From contig NC_087097.1 of the NCBI RefSeq assembly GCF_963855985.1, forward strand, positions 901,001-965,000: a stretch of DNA of 64,000 nucleotides. Direction: 5' to 3'. Below, piece after piece: positions 55,497 through 64,000 of the stretch. The notes beneath the pieces are model-generated. The model saw nothing but the letters and a program-made list of their open reading frames with translations, was not told the DNA's origin and ran no database searches. Position 1 is the first letter of the stretch; the number at the start of each line of letters is the position of its first letter. This DNA is from Ostrinia nubilalis (taxonomy: Eukaryota; Arthropoda; Insecta; Lepidoptera; Crambidae). The translations under genes were made by a program, and so were the position numbers.

Positions 55497-56009
55497 ATTA
55501 GTTAAACTCTCTGGTTTAGTGGCCCCATCCTAATGCTTTTACAGAACATATTTCTCAAAGGAACCGGTAACTTTTTGGCCCTCACGCTGTATGAGTGATA
55601 CCGGTATTGTGTTATTTATGTATTACGTCGGCAAGCGTTTGGGGATACCCATCGATTCGTTCTTGTCGTTGTTTATTACATTATATGAGGTAAATTAGAT
55701 GTAAGATTAGAAAAGGTTTTGTTTATAGCAAAGAAGACCATTTTTTCCATCAATTTGATTGTGATAAGACGAAGACGTAACCTATACTGTTACATTATAA
55801 CAAATATTCGGTAATCGAAATGCTAGAAACAAATGAATAAAAGATCTTACTTGAGTAATACCAGGCCTGTTCATCTCCGCGAGTTTACATCGAAAACAAA
55901 ACACGCACGATGGCCCACCTACAGGATACTATTCGACAAGGCCTCACATACGAGCGAACATTGACTCACGCACGCGTATTCTTGTGTATGATGGAAGAAA
56001 CTAAAGAAA
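55497..56009. other. Unannotated DNA upstream of a THAP remnant
   Basis: No exon recognised. An ATG-bearing stretch around 55909 (ATGGCCCACCTACAGG) leads nowhere convincing. Confidence 0.35.
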
Positions 56010-56101
56010 ATGGTGTACTAAATACTGTGCAGTATTTAACTGCCTAAATAATAATAAAAACACAGAATGTTCTTTTTTAAGTTGCCTCAAGACACTGAGA
56101 G
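56010..56101 (+). pseudogene. Frameshifted THAP-domain exon remnant
   Basis: From 56010 the frame reads KYCAVFNC then NNNKNTECS. In the next frame FFKLPQDTER follows before AG|GTAAAT at 56100-56107. A C-x4-C pair followed by a SFF-[KR]-[LF]-P-x-D-x-[ER]-R block is the N-terminal half of the THAP zinc-finger, a DNA-binding domain of many insect proteins and of P-element-type transposases. The two halves are out of frame by one base at the T run (56072-56077), and a stop lies just upstream in the first frame, so this copy is broken. The C-terminal C-x2-H part would lie in a later exon that I did not find. It could derive from a host THAP gene or a P-like transposon. Confidence 0.5.
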
Positions 56102-56102
56102 G

Positions 56103-56539
56103 TAAATAAGTAGTTAATATTATTCATGATAATTCATGCTAAATCATGTATTTCCTCCGCCATTTTCCGCAGTTTGGCACCTCACGTCACATCATTTTAC
56201 CGAAGTCAGCCCTATAGCTTCGGCGCAGTGCCGATCACTGACGTTTGTCAACAAAATGGTGCTTGGCTCTTGAGACAGGCTAAATTACACCATATTGTTA
56301 ATGACATTGAGCATACATTTTTTTAAATACCTTCGCGAAGTAAAACTTCTGTACGTAGTACTTATTATTATTCTGTGGTAATACTTAATTATTTTTGCTC
56401 GTGCAAACATTGGTCCCTTATTTTATGCTTAATATTTATTAGTCTAAAAATATTCGTTCACCTGTTTAGTTGTAAAATATAACAACCAGTTAAATTTCTC
56501 ATTCATATTATTATTTTAGTATAGATTTATGATCAAATA
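56103..56539. other. Unannotated DNA downstream of the THAP remnant
   Basis: The 66-aa frame at 56126-56326 has no recognisable domain. No second THAP exon seen. Confidence 0.35.
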
Positions 56540-56760
56540 GTTATGATTCTGGTTCGATTCCCGCTCAGTATTGAAGCATGAACGAACATTATTAAAATTT
56601 ATTTGTATTGGACTGTGTGTTTTCTATGTATTACGTGTGTAAAAAGTGTTTAAGTATGTTTATATCCGTTGTCTAGTACCCAATGTACAAGTTTTGCTTA
56701 GTTTGGGACTAGAGGCGCAGTTTAAAATGTCTAAGGATATTTATTTATTTATTTATCTTT
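56540..56760 (+). mobile_element. SINE 3' part with B box
   Basis: GGTTCGATTCCCGCTCAG (pol III B box) is followed by CCGTTGTCTAGTACCCAATG and GCTTAGTTTGGGACTAGAGG, and a TTTATTTATTTAT tail. This is a common moth SINE form. The A box end is missing or degraded. Confidence 0.6.
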
Positions 56761-56851
56761 GTTGCAACACCAGTAGGTACAGTCACCACATCTGAAACTT
56801 TGTTGCAATCTCGCACGTATCACACCTAAATAAGATGCTACCGTAGCTTCG

Positions 56852-57241
56852 GTAGGGGAGAGCGAGGAGAGTTATGACATTGTCGATTTTTGGAAACCTA
56901 TTAACTATCAACGAGCTTGCTACACCGCGTACTTGTTAGCTCGAGACTTGAACTAAAAAACGCGCACTATTACGAACTCGCTAAAAACCCTCTATGGCCA
57001 TGTGGTCTTACTGCTTTTGTCCCACCAATCGGACCACGTGAACTTTTCATGTCCCGTTAGTTTGATAGTTTGATTAACCAACGAAACTTTAGTTTTCTTA
57101 GAACCCGTGGTCTCACCAATCGGACTACGCTTTCCATACATGTACGCGACTTGCATGCTGCTTATTAGTTAACTTTTTTGACAATGTATTTTCTTCATTT
57201 ATTACAGACAATGTCACAACTCTCCTCGGGCTTCCTACTTC
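56852..57241. mobile_element. Hairpin MITE, TAGGGGAGACCGAGGT family, copy 3, with insert
   Basis: GTAGGGGAGAGCGAGGAGAG and the matching right end CACAACTCTCCTCGGGCTTC enclose the shared GTTAGCTCGAGACTT core plus an unrelated insert of about 200 bp (about 56985-57185). Confidence 0.6.
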
Positions 57242-57509
57242 CATGCCATTTACTTCCCTGATATGCATCTCATCTCATGAAGTGCACGCGCGTCCGTCAC
57301 GTTAATGCCAGTATAAATAATACAGCGCTCAAGATACGGGAATCTGCATGCAACACGTGTGAGGCAGCATCTAAATTACCGCAATTTGTTAGCAAACTAA
57401 GCAACAAATTGCCTACTGCACGCTACAAGATAAATCATTTTTGCACTGCGGCAAAGCATGCTGCCAAAACTTGGGTTTAATTAGAAACGGGACTAAACAT
57501 ATGTAATAA

Positions 57510-57711
57510 CTAGCGGCCGCCCGCGACTTCGTACGCGTGGATCCAGTGTTACCCCCTTAGGGGTGGAGTTTCGTAAAATCCTTTCTTAGCGGACGCCTAC
57601 GTCATAAAATCTACCTGCATGCCAAATGTCAGCCCGATCCGTCCAGTGGTTTGGGCTGTGCGTTGATACATCACTTTATCAGTCAGTCAGTCAGTCACCT
57701 TTGAGTTTATA
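57510..57711 (-). mobile_element. Helitron-like element, end truncated at a MITE
   Basis: CTAGCGGCCGCCCGCGACTT at its left, ACATCTACCTGCATGCC-like core, and a CAGTCAGTCAGTCAGT microsatellite. It stops at 57711, where the CAGGGTGG MITE begins. Confidence 0.55.
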
Positions 57712-58176
57712 CAGGGTGGAATTTTCTAATGCCACCTGGAGGGAAAGTACTCTTAATACTGTAGATAGAAAATTTTACTGAAAGAAAACATTCCTTTATT
57801 TTTGAAAAGAAAGAGAACTGAATTCATAGATTTTCGAAAAAAATTCAAAAATTCACTACCATACCATACAATTTTCTGTAAATAATTAAGATAATTTAAG
57901 ATTTCATGGTTTTCCTTTCATTTGATTTATCAAGTTTGTTAGAGAGATTTCATCCTTATACTTAACCCTAACGATCAATGCAATAAAAATACTGGGTGTA
58001 ATTTTTAACAGATTTTATTGGTTCGATTCCCAGGTGTAGCAAGCAAATTTTTGGAAATATTTGAATGCAGTTCTATTTCTTGTCAAAAATAAAGGAATGT
58101 TTTCTTTGAGATATTTTTTCTATCTACAATATTAAGAGTACTTTCCCTCCAGGTGGCATTACAAAATTCCACCCTG
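57712..58176. mobile_element. TA-flanked MITE with CAGGGTGGAATTTTC ends
   Basis: CAGGGTGGAATTTTCTAATG faces AAATTCCACCCTG. GGAGGGAAAGTACTCTTAAT and its complement form inner arms. TA is at both sides. A GGTTCGATTCCCAGG piece at about 58019 is a B-box-like remnant inside. Confidence 0.75.
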
Positions 58177-61100
58177 TATACGTATTTAGATGTCGTACTT
58201 TCTTTTGTTTTATCCTAATCTGGTCGTCCATCGATCTTCTTCTCTTCTTTCCCTAGCCCTTTTTCTCATTATTTTTGGTCAGGTCTCCTTGCCACAGTCT
58301 GTCCTGGGTTGTCGAAATACGGGCAAGCTCTAAGTCCTTAGCCAATAACTATGTAAATTCTTAAAATAAGTAGGTACAAATTATGATATTTTATGTAAAC
58401 CCCCAAAATTGAGTCGTGTTACAAAAAAATATTAACTCTACATCTAAGATTACTTAAAGATCTTTCCACAATAATTATTTTTTTCTAGAAAACCATTTAT
58501 CTCTGTAACCATTCTGTATATTTGCATGTCATAGTCTATGACTAAATAGGTCTTAAGTAACATTATAATATCTAATCAAATAAGAACTACTCTGTAACCA
58601 CCTATTTAAGGCAAATAAATGATGATTATTATTATTATTATCTTAGGTAAAGTTTCAAGCCAAATGTTACAGTTTACTGTGCCCTACTTCTTAAAATAAC
58701 TGAAATAAAGTATTTTGTATTCTCCCAGCATAATAATAACTTGAAATAAGTACCCTCACTTCAGGTGACTCAATTATTCCGCCCACGTGACACATATGAG
58801 TAATACATAACACATATCACGCGGAGTGCATAACCTGAGCGTCCATTATGCGTAATGCCGTCGTAAAATTCCGCCATGTTGATTTAATACCTCACTTAGT
58901 TGCTTCTGCGCACCGCGCACGGTAAATTTGCATGCTTGTTTCAAATTTGTTGATAAATGCAGGTAAGTATATAGTTGCTAAATGCAGCAGTGTATATTGT
59001 TTAATATTACTCTGTGATGCACATGCTTTGCCTTCGTTTACTTGGTGAACAGAGCACGAAGATGTAAGCTTTTGACGTGGCAGTCAGAAGGTTATTTAAG
59101 AGGTTGCTGGGGCAATGTTCGGGCCAACTGTGAAGTAGATTAGTAGGGTATGTAAACATTCCCCTAAGGGTACTTAAACTTAAGTCTTTCGCAAGGGTAG
59201 TGGTCAACCCTTGCTGTCAGATTAAATCAAACCACCAGTAACATATGACAAGGCATGATTAATTTCATGTGAAAGTCGTATTAGCCGGGGCCTTCTAAGG
59301 AAATGATAAACTGTCTTGATGTAATTCAAGAAACGCTAAAAAATGCGTAATAAGCTAAACATAAACACTAAATACTTAGCTACGGGTACAATAGGGGCTA
59401 AATTGCAACAGCAATATGTACTCCGACATATCTGACTCTACATGCTATAAAGAACAAGATAAACGGTCATATTGATACCACAAAAACTGAAAACATCGCT
59501 TCTATGTTTCCTCCAACAAAACTCGTGTGCCCGTGATTTCTTCCACCGCGTAGTTTTTTATGGGATCATTTTTTAGATCGTTAACCGAAACCGTTTTCTT
59601 ACTCCACCAGTTTATTTTCCGATCGGTTTGTTTTTGTGCGTGTAAACATAATAGAACGTAGAAGCCGTAGGTTCGATTCCCATGGGACGCAAAACGTATC
59701 ACGTAAGTGAATGTTTACGCAACGTGTGTGAAGTGATAGAAATGCGGGTATATTTTGAGTTTTCATACTTTTCTGTTGTCAATTCTCTATCGATTCTTCC
59801 TTGACAACCAAGGAAAATAATTGAATAATCTTAGCAAATATTTACAAGAGCTGTAATTTTAAAAACCTGATGAAGCTTTAACTAACATCGGGTGTGATTG
59901 CGGTCAAATACTTGTCTTGTTCTGCATATATACATAATATATGGTTCCTTTGTGAACCGCTTGAAATAACATAAATATTATTATAACAATTTAGGTCAAC
60001 TGACTTAGTATACTGATAACAGTTCCAGTACTGTTGCAAATATAAGTCCTTTACTGACTTCCATGATTTGTGCTTATTTATGCCTTTGCTTTTTAATAGA
60101 AGAAAATAAGGGTAAATTCCCGTTGCCATACTGTGATGCATGTCAGTTGCGGTATAAACAAAGATCGTCGGGTATCAATCGACGTCACGCGCTGCCTTTT
60201 TATGAAACGATTACAGATTATAAGGTACTTTGGGGGATTGTTTTTAGAATTTCGTGAATGAAAATGTTATTAAATTATCATGCTGTTATTTAAAACCTTC
60301 TTACCGGTATTCATACGTATTTTTTTTAGATTGCTTCTTATTTTTCTTAGTGCAGATTGCTTTGACCATAAAAAATATATTTCAATCATGGAAAATATTT
60401 TATTCCATAACAACTTTTCAGTTTGAACTTGAATAGTTTTTTTAAGATATTATAAAATGGACAATTTCTTAAATTTGATCACGACTGACAGCTTTGTTAT
60501 AAAGTAAGCTACGCCAAATATTTTGAAACCTTTGACGAATGTCAAAATCACAAGACCGCAGCCTTCCAGCGTGGCGTGGTCGAATATTGAAAATATTTGC
60601 TTATACGGAAAGGAGGCCAAAATCACAGCATGGAATTGACGTATATGGTAATATCCGAGGCACCGATCGGGTAAAAAGCCTCGAAGGCAGATGAATAATG
60701 AATGAACCAAACAAACATACATAATGCATGACGGGGAAATTAAATTACATATTTGACAGGATGAGACTTGATATCTCACGTGGCGAAGGGTAAGATGCAT
60801 TGTTCATATAATATGCGACGGCGGTAAATTATTATAGGAATACGACGTTGTTTACCCCTTAGGGACAAGATAGGTTCCTAATTTTTTACCTTAATGCGAG
60901 GAAAAATATCCACGTTTGTGCCCTTTTGCGCATTCACTCATAAAATATTATACTTAATATCTTCATAATTTTTATAATTTTCTGAAAACTTCCTTGCATA
61001 GTGATGTTCTTAAAAGTGGCTCAGAAAAGCATAACAGACGGCAGTTCTTCTAATTAATATTTGTACAGAAATGAGTATTGTATAAGCATCATCTAAATAC

Positions 61101-61439
61101 TTTTATAATGAACAACAGAAGAGGACTCTCTAAAATAAACTTATTGACAATTTTAACGTAATTGAGTGCCCATATTTATTGAGCATCCACAGTTAAATTG
61201 AATTGATCCCGCAATTGTAACGAACGTCAATTTTAAACTGTGCTAACAAACATCACAGTGCCACAGTAAAAGGAGAAAAGACAGCACTTTTTTCCTCTAG
61301 CACAGAGATCTCTAGGTCAAATACCTGCCTTGTCATGCATAAAAAAAAGCTTGTACTACTTTTGTTCCGAGCTCTAGCATCTATAGTATTTTTAAGAGAT
61401 CGTCACTTAAATGTGCTACAGGAGATATCACTTAAATAG
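58177..61439. other. Long unannotated AT-rich stretch
   Basis: No gene or clear element. A GGTTCGATTCCCATGGG at about 59670 resembles a B box but lacks an A box or tRNA fold. The 116-aa minus frame at 60450-60800 has no domain. (ATT)n at 58624-58641. Confidence 0.35.
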
Positions 61440-61560
61440 TGTCCGACCGAAAATGGGTTTTCAGCCGAAAACAAAAACGAAGCTTCGGCGTTAGTTTCTT
61501 TTTTGGCCGAAAATGAAAATGATTTAGGCGAGCTTTTTGAACTGTAAAATTTCACTTACT
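61440..61560. repeat. CCGAAAA-rich repeat patch
   Basis: GACCGAAAATGGG, GCCGAAAACAAAAACG and GGCCGAAAATGAAAATG recur within 90 bp. It may be a decayed MITE. Confidence 0.3.
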
Positions 61561-61715
61561 TTTTGTCAAAAATTAAAAAAATAATTTACGCCAATTCCTC
61601 AATATGCCTCTGATAAATTCGAGGGTCATGCATCTGCAGTGGAGACTTAATTACCTGATGATGATGAATGACAGCTCTGACAGTATCATTCAAAAAGTCA
61701 CTTTATGTAAGTATA

Positions 61716-62161
61716 TGTTACGGTCAAAGTGATAAATTAATGTGAAAATTATGAATAATCGCCGGTTATTATGAATAATTACCGCATGATTTGGTAAATG
61801 TGATTAATATGAGGTCATTTATGAATGTATAAAACTAAATAGGCGGCTTAGGGCCACCCAAGGGCCACCCCCGCCGCACCTGAACCTATTTTGCACTTTA
61901 AATCAAAACATTATGTTATAGGCATCATGTAAAAGTAATATTATGCAGGAAACATTCCAAACTCATTATGCCAAATTATATTAATATATGATATCAAAAC
62001 GTTCAAAAGTTTGGCTGTACACGAACACGTACACAAGATGTTGTTCTCTTTTATGAAATTTGTTAGTACCTACTAAGGTTGAATTATTAAATAATCACTG
62101 TTAAATGTGATTAATTTATCACTTTTACCGCGTCTGTCGGGAATTATTCATAATAACCGGT
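61716..62161 (+). mobile_element. 479-bp TIR element, copy 3 (right end lost)
   Basis: TGTTACGGTCAAAGTGATAA start after GTATA. The body matches copies 1 and 2. It stops at AATAACCGG, lacking about the last 45-50 bp including the right terminal repeat. Confidence 0.8.
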
Positions 62162-62919
62162 ATGAACAAAACGTCTCAGATGAGATCACGATTTTGAAGA
62201 TTTCTCATCGCATCGTTGAGTTGCATTTATTTAGCATTGTAACTTAAAAAGCAGTCGTAATTAAGTATTAGTTTCTGTGTATTTTTAATAAAGTTAAAAT
62301 GATACAAAGGCCAGTTTATACTTTCCTAATTACGTTTCGACTCTCTCCTAGTGAGTAAGAGTGAGTTTACTGTATTGTTCGAGCTATACCAGAGAGCTGA
62401 CCGCAATGATAAATTGGGGAGGGGGTATTAACTCAATTTGATAATTAAGTGGCTTTTCAATTGGATTCAAATTGTTTACAAATATTTACATTCCATTGTT
62501 ACCGTGAATAACAATCAATGTGAATATTTTATAGTTAATCGGTGAAATGGATGTTGGATTTTGTATTAAATACAAATTATACCTACAACTGATTAAGATA
62601 TAGAAGAAACTCTAGCTAAAATGTCGCGGGTTTGAGTACTACATAAAGTATGTTTCAGCATTTTTTTAAAATGTTTTTATCAATTTGTAAGTAACGTAAG
62701 ATATAAAGAACATTTCAGTTAAATTATAGAAAGACGCTTCAAAATGTTTTAGTTACCTGCAACTAAAAACTGTTTTCCTGTTGATAAGTCCTATCTCAAA
62801 AATTCATACCTACTCTAAATAAAAGTCAAAAATGTACACAATGTTCGTTTTCAAAGCCAACCAGTCGGTCGAAAGAGGATTAAATACAATACACAATAGG
62901 GAATTTCCCTTAAAAAAAA
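62162..62919. other. Unannotated AT-rich DNA
   Basis: Nothing recognised. Confidence 0.4.
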
Positions 62920-63370
62920 TAAACAAAAAATACCGGCCAGGTGCGAGTCAGACTAATGTACTGAGGGTTCCGTATCCTTATTCATCTTTCTACACGTTTC
63001 TTCAAAGATTTTCTCACTTCCATCGTTTAGAAAATATTGATTTCACTATTGAACTTCTTTTTTTAACTTTAGGCTTTCTCTATTCGATTCTTTTGCATGT
63101 GACAACATTCAGTATTTAACGGCCTTACAGGTAAAAATGCCAAACTTCTCGTAATATAAGTTGTTGGATAATGGATCTACAAAATCTGTATTACTTATTT
63201 TCATTATGTGCCAAGTTTCATAAACAGATGAATTATTTTTGGAAGTCTCCTCGTTGATCGAACTATACTGAGTATTTTAATTAACCTCCACGTGTTCTTG
63301 AGCAAAAGGCCTTTACAGGCTGAGAGCAAAGTGATATTACGGGTTTTCCCTTTGAGTCAGGGAACCCTAA
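62920..63370 (-). repeat. GGTTCCG...GGCCGG interspersed repeat, shorter copy
   Basis: AAATACCGGCCAGGTGCGAG at the left and CAGGGAACCCTAA at the right are the inverted ends of the 3034-4325 repeat. The 95-aa frame inside has no domain. Confidence 0.5.
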
Positions 63371-64000
63371 AATCGGCACATTTGCATGCGATTGTACTAC
63401 AAGTACAAAGCGGGCGATGTTGCGGGAACGAGTGTCAGCCATAACGCGCATAAACCAGGGCAGTTAATTTTCAGTTTCCATTTGGGTCTAGTTTATTTTA
63501 ACGGTTATGTCTTTGTTTCTGATTAAAGTAATCGAGCGAGCCGGTTAAATTACATGTGACGGGATCATCCAAATTGGATGCAGATAGTGGTTTTAATTAT
63601 TATTATGATGAAAAAACATTCCATACGATACTTACTGGATTTCGTAGTTACACCTCAATAAATAAAAAAATGTACTCAACATTTTGTAAAAAAATACATT
63701 AGTGTGACCTAAAAAAGCACATTTAATTTTATGCTTTCAGTTACAGATTCTTAGTAAGAAGTAAGAAAGTTTATATTGGAAGCTTAAAGCATAAAGATAA
63801 ACTTATTTCTTTGACACGACACGTGTATTTAATAAGATGTTAAGTCAATATTAATAATTATGTTTAACATGTCGGAACTTTGCTTCCTGTCTCTACATTA
63901 TAAATTTTCTCACATAATTTTTCAAGTAAGTAGGCATTTTAGTCTACACAGATTCCGGTAACTGATTTTCAGGAATAATGTAGATTATGAACTTCAAGCA
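63371..64000. other. Mostly unannotated; LINE-like 3' end at 63782-63895
   Basis: CATAAAGATAAACTTATTTC, then TAATAAGATGTTAAGTCAAT and TAACATGTCGGAACTTTGC resemble 55097-55198. The rest shows nothing. Confidence 0.4.

Noticed and set aside
59665..59690. B-box-like GGTTCGATTCCCATGGG as a tRNA gene
   Set aside because: No A box at suitable distance and no cloverleaf could be drawn.
60450..60800. 116-residue minus-strand frame as a membrane protein gene
   Set aside because: Hydrophobic residues are expected from AT-rich antisense DNA; no domain, no neighbours and no clear start context.

Overview
This window looks like nuclear DNA of a moth or butterfly (Lepidoptera). The evidence is an AT-rich background packed with repeats typical of lepidopteran genomes: the CCACTGCTGAACATAGGCC-type RTE retrotransposon ends, Helitron-like elements ending in CTAG, and a tRNA-headed SINE with the CTTACCATCAGGTGAGATAC motif. 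There are also many TA- or TIR-flanked MITEs. No complete host protein-coding gene was recognised. The window is probably intergenic DNA or a very large intron. Most short open frames are chance frames or lie inside repeats.

The one complete gene-bearing unit is an LTR retrotransposon at 12221-19684 (7464 bp, + strand). It is of the errantivirus type (Ty3/gypsy with an envelope gene, TED/17.6/297-like). Its two 265-bp LTRs look identical by eye. It has a 4-bp GCCG target duplication, a primer-binding site, a polypurine tract, and three open frames: gag, pol and env. Pol is reached by a -1 frameshift at an A AAA AAG heptamer. Env is probably reached by splicing from a leader donor after 12666 to an acceptor before 17712. 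The element interrupts the 3' hairpin of an older Helitron-like copy, whose two halves can still be read on either side.

Layout: 0-2 kb, a TA-flanked foldback nested in a small MITE; 2.3-5.2 kb, Helitron-like, hairpin MITE and a long GGTTCCG repeat with three internal units; 6.3-12.2 kb, MITEs, an interrupted Helitron with a GC-rich A-tailed insert, and a LINE 3' end; 12.2-19.7 kb, the errantivirus; 20-23.5 kb, foldbacks and a 944-bp-spaced duplication with a SINE in one copy; 24-32 kb, RTE pieces, MITEs, and a foldback carrying a LINE ORF tail; 31.9, 46.4 and 61.7 kb, three copies of a 479-bp TIR element with 4-bp target duplications; 33-56 kb, mixed MITEs, RTE pieces and a 1.05-kb near-perfect foldback at 52.7-53.7 kb; 56.0 kb, a frameshifted THAP-domain exon remnant; 56-64 kb, SINE, MITEs and unannotated AT-rich DNA.

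The errantivirus genes work together as one unit (capsid, protease-RT-RNase H-integrase, fusion-type envelope). The other elements are mostly non-autonomous and depend on enzymes encoded elsewhere. All identifications rest on reading the sequence by eye, with no database search.
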